A DNA stretch of 64,000 bases from Bacteroidota bacterium (lineage in GTDB: Bacteria > Bacteroidota > Bacteroidia > JACCXN01). Under the pieces are notes generated by a model. That model worked only from the letters and a program-made list of their open reading frames with translations, was not told the origin of the DNA and searched no databases. Within the stretch, counting starts at the first letter, position 1. Each line of letters opens with the position of its first letter. A program made the translations under genes and the position numbers. Below are positions 1-8,888 of the stretch, piece by piece. Location: assembly GCA_013696965.1 (NCBI GenBank), contig JACCXN010000009.1, forward strand, positions 1 through 64,000, read 5' to 3'.

Positions 1-901
1 TACCTGTTTGCGGGGCAAAAGAACCGGACTCAGTAACAAACAAATTGTTTTCGAACCCGAATTCAGTACTGGTGGATGGGGCAAAACCAGTTACAGAAAC
101 AGACTGTCCAACTGTAGCAAAAGCATCCTTGACCACAAGGGTATTTGCGAAGCTTTGTGCGAACAAGGGCTCTGCACAATCAGTATCCTCTAAAACTGGC
201 GAATCGCAGAACATGGGATCTGCTACGCTCAAAGGTTCATTGGTTACCGGATCGTGAAAATAATCAGGCCATCCGAAAAACTCCACAACACCACCTACCG
301 TAATCTCAAACATATCGTCTTTGTCATTGAAGAGGGGACGGTTTCCTTGAATTACGTAAGTAGCAGGGTTAAGTGGATCATTAGGATCACCGGCCTGTCC
401 GCGAATATCAGTTCCATTATTAGAAATGAACAATTGACTGGCGTTACTTGCGTCAAATGCTATTCCGAAGGGATTCCTAAGCCCCCAGCATTCGAGTACA
501 AGTGAACCCGCTACATCAGCAGCCGATGGATCGAAAGAATATACTGAACCTACACCAGCGATTATCCAATCCTGAGGATTGTTTGGTGTAGCCGCGGCAA
601 CTACATACTCGCTGGTTTCTTCCCCAGTATCAAATGCACGGTATGCTGCAGTTACTGCGTTTGAATCTGGATCTAAAGGAGTTGGTACGCGGGCAGTAAA
701 GCCATTGGGCGCGAATGTAATGTCCACAGGCGCCATGTCCCTGAAGCCAGGGGCATCTGCTACCCAATTAAATGCATTGTCCGAACCAACTACACCTGAG
801 TTAGTGGCCGTACCAATGCTTATATACCCTCTTCCGTTCGGTGCGAATTCGATGGTATTGAGGGAATTGATTTTTTTTGCAAAAGTTGAAAATACACTCA
901 G
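1..901 (-). pseudogene. 5'-truncated sugar dehydrogenase-like beta-propeller gene (runs off the left edge)
   Basis: A continuous minus-strand frame runs from 901 to the window start. It reads like a PQQ-dependent glucose/sorbosone dehydrogenase-type propeller: GLRNPFGIAFD, then LFISNNGTDIRG, then DDMFEIT and FFGWPDYF, the usual order of blades in that family. The frame is closed upstream by a TAA at 902-904. No signal peptide or ATG precedes the homologous part, and the first in-frame ATG is at 736, inside a repeat motif (FAPNG). The upstream DNA turns AT-rich and non-coding exactly there. The coding stretch uses many more GCC, CGC and GGC codons than the genes to its right. I therefore read it as a gene that lost its 5' end, possibly within acquired DNA. 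The 3' end lies outside the window. A shorter functional protein starting at 736 is possible but less likely. Confidence 0.6.
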
Positions 902-1120
902 TTAATAGATTTTAAGGTTTGATTGAAAATTCCGTTTGGAATAGTAAAAGCCCTACAAAAGGCGCATTTTGCCCATTAATACAGGAAAATAGAGCATCCA
1001 TTCATTCAGACTTGAGAGTATTTCATTCGGCATCTAATTAACCCCACTTACCGAAAAAAGCAACATTAGCAACCGGTTCTTTAATACTATTGTGCTATAA
1101 TTAATTAAACACAAAAAATT

Positions 1121-1549
1121 ATGAAAACTATTGTTATACTATTCCTTGTACTATTTGCTTCAAAAGCAAATTTTGCTCAAGATGCAAAACTTGGAGAAAA
1201 TGCAAAACCAGAATTGAAAAAATTTACGGGTCAATATTACGATTCTAAATTGTATTTTAATTGGTTGGTTACAAATGTTAAGGATAATGGTGTATTTGTA
1301 ATAGAGAAAAAAGCAAATAATTCTTATACTATTGTTGCAATTAAAGAGGCTATAGGTGTAAAGATTAGTTTGCCTATTTTATATTCTCACAATTTGGAGG
1401 ATATCAGTTTTATAGGAGGAGTTTATAGAATAAGATTTATAAGTGATGGATATTCTTTTACAGGAAATGACATTCATGTAAACTGTAAAAATGTAGAAGA
1501 AACATTGTATCAGGCGGAAAAGCTGGGGGGAAGAAACAAAAATCATTAA
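1121..1549 (+). CDS. Small exported protein, tandem paralog 1
   Basis: 142 residues with an N-terminal signal peptide (MKTIVILFLVLFASKANFAQ). The body resembles a single fibronectin-III-like or immunoglobulin-like unit of Bacteroidota surface proteins: the LYFNWLVTNVKDNGVFVIEK segment looks like the usual strand pattern W.....N.GVF.IE. No catalytic motif is visible. The next gene, 11 bases downstream, encodes a clearly related protein (shared W-V-NV--(D/N)GVF-IE, SHN-(E/D)D-SF and G--RIR(F/Y)I), so the two are a tandem duplication and probably co-transcribed. The function is unknown. Export to the periplasm or surface is inferred from the signal peptide only. Confidence 0.7.
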   Translation: MKTIVILFLVLFASKANFAQDAKLGENAKPELKKFTGQYYDSKLYFNWLVTNVKDNGVFVIEKKANNSYTIVAIKEAIGVKISLPILYSHNLEDISFIGGVYRIRFISDGYSFTGNDIHVNCKNVEETLYQAEKLGGRNKNH

Positions 1550-1560
1550 AAGTTTAAATC

Positions 1561-1941
1561 ATGAGCTATACTCTGATTGCGTTGCTAAATATTATTTCAA
1601 TGGCAAACATTGCAATAATGCCTAATTCTGTTCCAGAAAAAAAGGGAGATATGACTGAATTTGTTGTATTATCTGGTGAATATCATTATCCGAACATTCA
1701 ATTGCACTGGGTGGTTAAAAATGTAAATACCGATGGAGTTTTTTTGATTGAAGAAAAAGTGGATGATGTTTATAGTCCTATTGGTTTACAAAAAGTAGAA
1801 TGTATTGAAATTGCAGAACTGCAGCATTTTTCCCATAATATTGATGATACATCTTTTAATAAAGGAATTTTTCGAATACGGTATATTAATAAAACGAATC
1901 ACTGGATTGATGGACCAGATTTTACAGTAATGCTGAAATAA
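1561..1941 (+). CDS. Small exported protein, tandem paralog 2
   Basis: 126 residues, related along its whole length to the product of the preceding gene (LHWVVKNVNTDGVFLIEE, FSHNIDDTSF, GIFRIRYI). Its N-terminus is hydrophobic (IALLNIISMANIAIM) but lacks a charged start, so it is a weaker signal peptide than that of its neighbour. The start at 1561 was chosen because it directly follows the upstream stop and preserves this hydrophobic stretch. No known enzymatic motif is present. The most economical view is an adhesin-like single-domain protein formed by local duplication. Confidence 0.65.
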   Translation: MSYTLIALLNIISMANIAIMPNSVPEKKGDMTEFVVLSGEYHYPNIQLHWVVKNVNTDGVFLIEEKVDDVYSPIGLQKVECIEIAELQHFSHNIDDTSFNKGIFRIRYINKTNHWIDGPDFTVMLK

Positions 1942-2155
1942 ATTTTGAAATTTAATTCAAGAGCTATTCATGAAAAAAAAACAGGATTTTTTTTATTCAT
2001 TTATTTATCAAATGGTTCTATGCCGGGATTAATTAATAAGATTTTTTATTCATTTATTGAGTCATTTATTTTTTTTACTTTTTATAACTTAATGCTTCCT
2101 TTTTTGACAATATTTATCAAACAGAGATCAACAATGAGATCTTAGTAAAGAAATT

Positions 2156-2503
2156 ATGAAACAGAAAATTCTCGTAGTAAATGAAGATTGCACTTTACTG
2201 GCAATAACTAAAATAAGCATAGGGAAATTTGGTTATGATGTAAAAGCAATCTCAGAAAGCCAAAAGATTTATACATCGATAAAAGAATTTGGGCCCCACC
2301 TGATTATTCTTGAAGAAAGGCTCAACGAAAAGGAAGCCATGAAGCTTGACCAAATGATTAAAAGTGACGCTTCTATAAATACCCCATCTGTTATTTTATA
2401 TTCCGGGCTTACTTACCCAGGTGAAGTGCATGTTGAAGATTTCATAGAAATGCCTTATGATATGTATTTTTATAATTGCACCTTGAAGCCTTTCTTACAA
2501 TAA
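2156..2503 (+). CDS. Receiver-like protein with Glu in place of the phospho-acceptor Asp
   Basis: 115 residues covering a CheY-like receiver fold and nothing else. The start QKILVVNED matches strand 1 and the acidic pocket (E10, D11). The predicted strand 3, HLIILEERLN, puts E53 where receivers carry the phosphorylated Asp, as in LILLDVMLP. The TPSVILYSG segment matches strand 4. No clear partner for the conserved Lys of strand 5 is seen; a KPF triplet occurs right at the C-terminus. The protein therefore probably cannot be phosphorylated in the usual way, or it mimics the phosphorylated state. It lies just upstream of a STAS-like remnant and a large hybrid kinase on the same strand, which suggests membership in that signalling group. 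Confidence 0.6.
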   Translation: MKQKILVVNEDCTLLAITKISIGKFGYDVKAISESQKIYTSIKEFGPHLIILEERLNEKEAMKLDQMIKSDASINTPSVILYSGLTYPGEVHVEDFIEMPYDMYFYNCTLKPFLQ

Positions 2504-2574
2504 AAAAACAAAAGTCAATGTTTTCATTTATTGAACGAAGTAAAAAGTAGTATTGATATTTTAGTAGTAAAAAT

Positions 2575-2969
2575 ATGGAACCAGCAAAGAATATAAAAAT
2601 ATTAGAGAATACAAATTCAACCTCCTGGATGGATGAAAAGGGAATAATATATTCAGTTTCCAAAAAAGCTCCACAACCCACTATTGAACAATCAAAAAAA
2701 GACCTCGATGAATTCAGGAAACAATTCGGAGAAGGAAAGTTTTGCTTTCTAATGGATATTTCTGAATCAACACCATCCTCCAGGGAAGCAAGAGATTATG
2801 CCGCAGAAGAATTAAAAAAATGATTAAAGCGATGGATCTAATATCAAATTCAGCTGCTGGGCGTATGATTGCAAATCTTTTTTTTGGTTTAAAGCCTCCT
2901 TCTTTCCCCACTAAAATGTTTAACAACGAAAGTGTTGCAAGAGAATAGTTAAATCAATACTTGGATTAA
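2575..2969 (+). pseudogene. STAS/SEC14-like small protein, frameshifted and with a late nonsense codon
   Basis: The first frame (2575-2823, 82 residues) reads WMDEKGIIYSVSKKAPQPT, then GKFCFLMDISES, then REARDYAAEELKK, and stops at TGA 2821-2823. The continuation of the same protein lies in the next frame, from the ATG at 2820: MIKAMDLISNSAAGRMIANL, then PTKMFNNESVARE, then TAG 2946-2948, followed by LNQYLD and TAA 2967-2969. The break lies at a run of seven A at 2814-2820, and one extra A would restore a single frame. The TAG stands where related proteins usually carry a Trp (EWLNQYL). This family of roughly 125-residue STAS-like proteins (DUF7793 type) is common beside Bacteroidota kinases and SpoIIE phosphatases. 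Family assignment is from memory of the pattern. Two lesions make a pseudogene more likely than programmed slippage. Confidence 0.6.
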
Positions 2970-2984
2970 AATTACAATTAAGAT

Positions 2985-5900
2985 ATGTCTGCATTAAAAA
3001 AATCAAACGAGGAAAAACGGTTAATAAAGGCTCTTAATCAACTATCGGAATTTTCAAAAGGCAATTATTCAGTTCGGGAAAAACCTTCAGGAAAGGGCGA
3101 TGAATGGGATAAATTACTTTCTGGGATAAATGCACTTGGGGATGAATTATCTGCTAAAGTTTTGGCAATAGGGCAGGATGATCGTATGCATGCAATTTTG
3201 GAAGGGGCTCTTCAATTGAATTTAGGGAATTATCATCACACAATTCCCCTTTCTGAAAAAAACGATTCACTTGATGCTTTGTCTATTGCTTTAAATACGC
3301 TTTCTGATGAGTTAATGAATTCCAAAAAGGTAATCGATAGCTTTGAGGAAAGGATCAATGGAATTCTGGAAAGTCTTTTGAAATTCACTTTAATGGATTT
3401 TTCCCAGAAAGTGGAAGTGACAGGTAAAGGAGATGAGTTTGATGCCATTGCCATAGGCGTAAATACTTTAATTGAAGAACTGGAAGCATCATTTAGAGCA
3501 GAGAGGGAGCAGGCAAAAGAATTAGAGACAGCCACCAAAATATTAATGTTAAAAAACCAGGTATTGAAGGGGGTTGAGGAATTGAACGATGCAATTCGTG
3601 GTGAAAAATCAACAGAGGCGCTTGCACAAAGTATAATTAGTTACCTGGCCTCTCACCTTAACGCTCAAATAGGGGCTTTTTATGTTATCGAAAATAAAAA
3701 ACATTTAAAGTTTATAGCTGGCTATGCATACAGTAAAAAACATCATGCTCAGGGAAATTTAATACATTTTGGAGAAGGGCTTGTAGGACAGGTTGCTCTT
3801 GAAAAGAAAAAGCTCGTATTAAGGAACATTCCAAAAGATTATATCAAAGTAAATTCAGCTACAGGAGAAACCTCACCTAATGAAATACTAATTATTCCAT
3901 TCTTTTTTGAAGGGGAATTAATAGGGGTAATCGAACTGGGCACACTTGGTTTATTTAATGAGGAGCATCATGAGTTTTTAGAAATCATTAATCAAAAAAT
4001 TGGTATTGCAATAAATTCTTCTCAGGACCGTGAACAATTGAAGTTGTTGTTAGAAGAAACCCAGGCCCAGGCTGAAGAATTGCAAACCAATCAGGAAGAA
4101 CTAAGACTAACAAACGAGGAGTTGCAGGGAAAAACTTCTCATTTAGAAAATTCAGAAGCAGAGCTTAAATTACAACAAGAGGAGTTACAACAAACCAATG
4201 ATGAGTTGAAAGAAAAAGCCAATCTTTGTGCAGAAGACAAGTTAAAAGAAAATGAAGCTTTTTTGAATTCCGTTTTGGATAACATGTGGGAAGGAGTAAT
4301 AGTGGCAGATAAAGACGGGAGTATGATTTATTTTAATACTGCAGCAAAAAAATTGTTTGTTAAGGAATTTATCGATGATTTGCCTGGAAAAAAGTTAAAG
4401 GAGTTTTTGATTTATTATCCCGATACAATCACCCCCATTCCCAAAGAACAATCGCCTTTGTTTAAAGGGTTAAAAGGGAAAGAATCAATAAATGAAGAAG
4501 TTTTTGTTAAATACAATAGCAAATCTAAAGGTGTATTAGTTAATATTAGTTGCATGCCAATAAAAGGGTCGAATTCAGAAATTACTGGAGCCGTTCTTGT
4601 TTTTAAAGACATTACTAAGTACAAAATAGCGGAGCAGGCATTAATAGAAAGTGAATCAAGATTCAGAAATCTTTTCGAATTTGCTCCAAATCCTATGTGG
4701 GTATTTGATTTGGATACTTTTGAATTTCTGGTAGTAAATAAAGCAGCAGTAAAACATTATGGTTATTCTAAAGAAGAATTTCTAGCTATGAAGGCTACTG
4801 ATTTAAGGCCAGAAGATCAATTCGAGAAGTTTTTTGATGCTTTAATAAGGATGAAAAAAGAAGATAAAAACCTTTGTTCTTCAACCGGGTGGGTTCATAA
4901 ATTAAAAAACGGACAATTAATAGATGTTGATATAACCTCTCAACGTATAGAAATTAATGGAAGAAAAACCTTGTTAACCACAGCCATTGACATTACAAAA
5001 TGGAAAAAAGCGAAGGAAGACTTAAATAAAGCAAAAGAACTGGCTGAAAATTTACTGAAAACACAAGAAATTTTCATTGCCAATTTCAGTCATGAAATAA
5101 GAACCCCAATGAATGCTATTTTAGGGTTTACCTCCCTTTTGAACCGATCGGAATTAAATCCCGAACAAAAAGAACAAATCAGTGCAGTTCAGCAATCAGG
5201 TGAAACACTATTAACTTTAATCAATGATATTTTAGATATGTCAAAAATAGAGTCAGGTTTAATAACCTTTGAAAAGACTCCATTTGACATTAAATTAATT
5301 CTTCAAAATTTAAAAACTATTCTTTATAAAAATGCAAAGGCTAAATCTGTTGTTTTTAAAATAACAGTTCAAAATGAAATTCCTAATTCAGTAATAGGCG
5401 ATCCGGTAAGGTTAACACAGATTTTGTTAAACCTTATACATAATGCACTTAAATTTACAGAACAGGGTGAGGTAACCGTTTCGGTTAAATTAACAGAGGC
5501 CAGCGGTGATGATTTAAAAATACAATTTGAAATAAAGGATACAGGAGTTGGAATTCCTGCTGATAAAATAGACCTGATATTTCAAAGGTTTTTACAGGCA
5601 AATTCGGATACTACTCGAAAATTTGGTGGAACAGGCCTAGGCCTTAACATAGTAAAAAACCTGGTAGAATTACAAAATGGAACAATTCAGGTAAAAAGCA
5701 CTGAAAATATAGGGTCGTTATTTACAGTTAACATGGTTTTTAAAGAGGATAAAAATTTAACATATTTAAAAAATGAAGCACTTGATTATTCTAAAATCAC
5801 CATTAATAAGAGTACAAGAATTTTGTTTGTTGAGGATAATTTTTTCAATCAGAAATTAGCTGTAACTGTACTTAAAAATTTTGGGTTTGATATAGTAATA

Positions 5901-6545
5901 GCCAATAATGGCAAAGAAGCCGTTAGGATGGTAAAAGAAAATGCGTTTGATTTAATATTAATGGATTTGCAGATGCCGGAAATGGACGGGTATACGGCAA
6001 GCAAGGTAATAAGAAATGAGTTGTTATTGGATATTCCTATTATTGCAATGACAGCGCACGCCCTTCTCGGAGAAAAAGAAAGATGTATTAAACTAGGGAT
6101 GAATGATTATATTTCAAAGCCCTTTAACGAACAAGATTTGTTAAAAAAGATTCTTTATTTTCAAAAACCATTTGGGAAAAATGAAGTGGTGAGTGTTAAA
6201 GAAAACCTTATAAACCTTGAATATTTAAAAAACCTTTCTACAAGCAATGAGAATTTTATTAAAGAAATGATACAGGTTTTTATTGATGGAGCACCTCTAT
6301 TGATGATTGAACTAAAAGATGCTGTACAAAAGAATGATCTTACAAGGATTATGGTAAATGCGCATACTTTAAAATCAAATCTTGCATTTTTAGGTGTGAA
6401 TAATTTGAAACATATATTAGAGCAATTGGAAATAAATGCGAAAGGGCTTGTAACAGGTTTTAATTATTCTGCCGAATTCCTCCACATTGAACCAGTTTTT
6501 AATGCTGTTCTTGAAGAAGCCAAAAGTAAAGTGGAAAAATTATAG
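2985..6545 (+). CDS. Large cytoplasmic hybrid sensor histidine kinase (HAMP-like x3, GAF, PAS x2, HisKA, HATPase, REC, Hpt)
   Basis: 1186 residues without any convincing membrane segment, so probably soluble. The order seen is three degenerate HAMP-like units (about 12-52, 66-112 and 122-165, each ending in a GIN-L-EL-like helix), a GAF domain (about 205-345), a Gln/Glu-rich coiled coil (about 350-420), PAS (about 422-545), PAS (about 556-678), HisKA with the phospho-accepting H703 in FSHEIRTPMN, a HATPase domain (N box near LLNLIHNALKF, DTGVGIP and GTGLGLNIV), a receiver with D994 in LILMDLQMPEMDG, and an Hpt domain with H1127 in NAHTLKS. All catalytic residues of a four-step phosphorelay are present. 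The final output protein is not encoded in the same polypeptide. The LytTR regulator at 8187 or the receiver-like protein at 2156 are nearby candidates. Confidence 0.92.
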   Translation: MSALKKSNEEKRLIKALNQLSEFSKGNYSVREKPSGKGDEWDKLLSGINALGDELSAKVLAIGQDDRMHAILEGALQLNLGNYHHTIPLSEKNDSLDALSIALNTLSDELMNSKKVIDSFEERINGILESLLKFTLMDFSQKVEVTGKGDEFDAIAIGVNTLIEELEASFRAEREQAKELETATKILMLKNQVLKGVEELNDAIRGEKSTEALAQSIISYLASHLNAQIGAFYVIENKKHLKFIAGYAYSKKHHAQGNLIHFGEGLVGQVALEKKKLVLRNIPKDYIKVNSATGETSPNEILIIPFFFEGELIGVIELGTLGLFNEEHHEFLEIINQKIGIAINSSQDREQLKLLLEETQAQAEELQTNQEELRLTNEELQGKTSHLENSEAELKLQQEELQQTNDELKEKANLCAEDKLKENEAFLNSVLDNMWEGVIVADKDGSMIYFNTAAKKLFVKEFIDDLPGKKLKEFLIYYPDTITPIPKEQSPLFKGLKGKESINEEVFVKYNSKSKGVLVNISCMPIKGSNSEITGAVLVFKDITKYKIAEQALIESESRFRNLFEFAPNPMWVFDLDTFEFLVVNKAAVKHYGYSKEEFLAMKATDLRPEDQFEKFFDALIRMKKEDKNLCSSTGWVHKLKNGQLIDVDITSQRIEINGRKTLLTTAIDITKWKKAKEDLNKAKELAENLLKTQEIFIANFSHEIRTPMNAILGFTSLLNRSELNPEQKEQISAVQQSGETLLTLINDILDMSKIESGLITFEKTPFDIKLILQNLKTILYKNAKAKSVVFKITVQNEIPNSVIGDPVRLTQILLNLIHNALKFTEQGEVTVSVKLTEASGDDLKIQFEIKDTGVGIPADKIDLIFQRFLQANSDTTRKFGGTGLGLNIVKNLVELQNGTIQVKSTENIGSLFTVNMVFKEDKNLTYLKNEALDYSKITINKSTRILFVEDNFFNQKLAVTVLKNFGFDIVIANNGKEAVRMVKENAFDLILMDLQMPEMDGYTASKVIRNELLLDIPIIAMTAHALLGEKERCIKLGMNDYISKPFNEQDLLKKILYFQKPFGKNEVVSVKENLINLEYLKNLSTSNENFIKEMIQVFIDGAPLLMIELKDAVQKNDLTRIMVNAHTLKSNLAFLGVNNLKHILEQLEINAKGLVTGFNYSAEFLHIEPVFNAVLEEAKSKVEKL

Positions 6546-6906
6546 AAATTATCATTAAAATTTCTCGATCCAATCCATAGCCAATTGGTATTATTCCCGC
6601 TGTTTCTTCTTTGCCTTTAAAGAATAGACGGTTTTAACCTGCTGTTTCAAAAATCATTTTAAATTTTACTATTTCAAGTCGAAATTAGTTTTTTTTTCAA
6701 ATTCAAATGATGTAAATTCAACTTATGCTGCCTGATTATTTCTAGCAATATTGGGTGTTCTATGGTTTTAAATTAAATAAAAAGCACTCAGTCTTAATTT
6801 AGTTTTACTCAGCAGTGAAATTACTTCACTTAACGAAAGCCAAGAGTTATCCGCATTAGGTTTAAATACATTTGCTCCATAAACAAACAAACTTATAACG
6901 GACAAC
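6546..6906. other. Intergenic region with no recognisable feature
   Basis: A 361-base AT-rich gap between the hybrid kinase and the outer-membrane-like gene. I see no conserved ORF, strong hairpin, repeat or RNA. A minus-strand frame overlapping it has no protein-like character. It presumably holds the promoter of the downstream gene. Confidence 0.5.
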
Positions 6907-7539
6907 ATGAAAACTCTAAACAACTCAAAAAAAGATTTGAAAAATTCTTTAAACAGAAAAAAGTCATTCAATTTATTTGGAAATAAAATGGCATTAAATT
7001 GTTTTGGCAGCTTATTTCTTTTCCTATTAACAGGATTAACAATTACAACAAGTGGTCAAAACAATTCAATTAAATACGGGGCCTCAATAAATAAGACTTT
7101 TACAGGCTCTGGAGTTAAAACTTTAATTAGTCCATCAGTATCAGTTCAAAAAGAGCGATTTTCACTTTCTGCCGGACCAAATATAAAAAATGTGAATTTC
7201 GATCTGTCTGGAGGCCATTTGGAAGTAAGGTTTCTCCCACCAATAGAAAATCCGACTGTTTCCCTTTTCTTTCATTATTCTTCAGTGCTAAATGTGCATA
7301 CAACTATGAATTATTCTTGTGAAGTAGAACGCAAGGTTAATTTAAGTGAAAAACTGGACCAAAGGGTAAATGCCTATGAACATTATGTTGGCTTTGGTAT
7401 TGAAAATACACTTACAAATGCAATTTTTCTACAAACTTCGATAGGTGTAGGTGCTATTCATACAACCTTTAGTGACGGAAGCAATCTTACCATGGCTACA
7501 GTAATGTTTAAATTAGGAATAAACATAAGGAGTTTGTAA
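6907..7539 (+). CDS. Putative outer-membrane beta-barrel protein
   Basis: 210 residues. A basic N-terminal segment of about 30 residues precedes a hydrophobic helix (MALNCFGSLFLFLLTGLTIT) and a SGQN cleavage-like site, so the true start may be the Met at residue 28 (6988). The mature part has alternating polar and apolar strands (KYGASINKTF, SVSVQKERFSLSAGP, GGHLEVRFLPP, ISLF-like) and ends in an aromatic/hydrophobic strand, as small Bacteroidota outer-membrane proteins do. No enzymatic motif is seen. It sits between a hybrid kinase and a phosphatase remnant but need not be functionally linked to them. Confidence 0.55.
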   Translation: MKTLNNSKKDLKNSLNRKKSFNLFGNKMALNCFGSLFLFLLTGLTITTSGQNNSIKYGASINKTFTGSGVKTLISPSVSVQKERFSLSAGPNIKNVNFDLSGGHLEVRFLPPIENPTVSLFFHYSSVLNVHTTMNYSCEVERKVNLSEKLDQRVNAYEHYVGFGIENTLTNAIFLQTSIGVGAIHTTFSDGSNLTMATVMFKLGINIRSL

Positions 7540-7645
7540 TAACTAAGCCTGGTATTTATTCTTATTTGTAAAACTACACCCTTTTTATCCTAAATGTTTT
7601 TTAAAAATAAATCAATGGAAAATATAATTGCATCAGAAACTGTAA

Positions 7646-8025
7646 AGCGAAAATTGTTTTCTTTTTGAACGTATTCATAATAGGAAAAAAGAAGAAAATC
7701 TGCTTAATTTGAAACGTATTTTTGATTTGTCACCAGATATAATTTGTATTGCTGGACCTGATGGCAATTTTAAACTTATAAAATATGGTGGACGAAAACC
7801 TTCAAAGTCCTCGTTATGCCAGAAGTTTGCAGGAGGATATTGTGCCTTATCCTAATTCTCTAGTGAACATTTTTCCTGATTCATTTATTTACAATAAACC
7901 AAAACAAATTGTATCGGGAGACTTTTTTTGATTTGATCAAACAGAAAACAATGCTTTTATATCTGTGGGTGACTGTACCGGTCACGGTGTGCCGGGGGCA
8001 ATGCTATCAGTAATGGGTGTAAATG
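7646..8025 (+). pseudogene. Remnant of a PAS-SpoIIE (PP2C-type) phosphatase gene
   Basis: Two short frames carry parts of a known architecture. Frame one, from 7646, reads LKRIFDLSPDIICIAGPDGN, the opening of a PAS domain. A frame change near 7791 leads to YARSLQEDIVPYPN, then FPDSFIYNKPKQIVSGDFF, a TGA at 7929-7931 where family members usually have Trp, and then VGDCTGHGVPGAMLSVMG. The last string is the metal-binding core of SpoIIE-type phosphatases. After about 8025 the similarity ends, so the C-terminal half of the catalytic domain is gone, as is most of the PAS domain. The two intact relatives in this window (27965-29869 and 37021-38172) share the VSGDF and DCTGHGVPGA strings. The gene is dead: internal deletion, frameshift, nonsense codon and 3' truncation. 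Confidence 0.8.
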
Positions 8026-8186
8026 TTTTCTTTTTAACTAATTTTTTTATTTTTATATATCTATTATAATTATATTTGAATAAATATCATTTCCAATAGT
8101 TGTTGTTTTAGCAATAACAAACCGGATTGCAACAGTGAGTTGTAAAAATTTTTACTTCTAAAAATACAACAAAAATTAGTTCAGCT

Positions 8187-8888
8187 ATGACCTGTGTAAT
8201 TCTTGAAGATGATTCAATGGCAAGAAAACTGTTGGAACAAATGGTAAATGACACTGAATCCCTGGAATTAATTAAATCTTTTTCTTCATCTGTTGAATGT
8301 TATAAATTTTTAATGGTCAATAAGGTTGATTTGATTTTTTTAGATGTAGAAATGCCGGAAATGTCTGGATTGGAAATGATATCCAATCTTCCAACTGAAC
8401 CGCTTGTTATATTTACAACAGGGAATAAAGATTATGCCATAAACAGCTTTGATCATAGGGTTGTGGATTATTTGGTGAAACCATTTAGTTATGTAAGAAT
8501 TCTTAAAGCTGTTATGAAAGCAGAGGGTATATTAAACACCGGTACTGCTTCTGTTACTATTGAAAAAAATGAAAAAGATGCAAATCACTTGTTTATCAAA
8601 CAAGCTGGCCAATATATAAAACTTCCTTTTTCAGATATTTTATATATTGAAGCTTTGGGCGATTACATTAACATTCATGTACAGGAAAAGAAATACATAA
8701 TACATGAAACCATGAAAAGTTTTCTTGGCAGGCTTCCTCAAAATTTTCTCCGGGTTCACCGTTCATTTGTAGTAAATACAAATTTAATAACATCCATTGA
8801 GGACAATACAATTTATATTCAAAAAAAGGCAATACCAGTAGGCGTTTCTTATAGGGAAAGTGTATACAAGAGTTTGAAATTAAGTTGA
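8187..8888 (+). CDS. LytTR-family response regulator
   Basis: 233 residues. An N-terminal receiver (1-115) has the acidic pair E7/D8 to D9, phospho-acceptor D53 in LIFLDVEMPEMSG, the T in IFTTG, and K in DYLVKPF. A C-terminal LytTR DNA-binding domain (about 130-232) carries LFIKQAGQYIKL, ILYIEALGDYINIH and FLRVHRSFVVN, all family hallmarks. It should bind direct repeats in promoters as a dimer. No LytS/YehU-type kinase lies beside it, so its kinase may be the hybrid kinase upstream or an unlinked one. It stands alone behind a decayed phosphatase gene. Confidence 0.92.
   Translation: MTCVILEDDSMARKLLEQMVNDTESLELIKSFSSSVECYKFLMVNKVDLIFLDVEMPEMSGLEMISNLPTEPLVIFTTGNKDYAINSFDHRVVDYLVKPFSYVRILKAVMKAEGILNTGTASVTIEKNEKDANHLFIKQAGQYIKLPFSDILYIEALGDYINIHVQEKKYIIHETMKSFLGRLPQNFLRVHRSFVVNTNLITSIEDNTIYIQKKAIPVGVSYRESVYKSLKLS

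Noticed and set aside
1945-2145. 66-codon plus-strand frame between the tandem paralogs and the receiver-like gene
   Set aside because: Very rich in Phe and Ile from an AT-rich spacer, no signal peptide or domain, and no spacing consistent with a gene start.
2814-2823. Programmed frameshift signal in the STAS-like gene
   Set aside because: A7 alone is a possible slippage site, but the extra TAG near the end makes simple decay more likely, so it is kept as a question in the findings and not as a feature.
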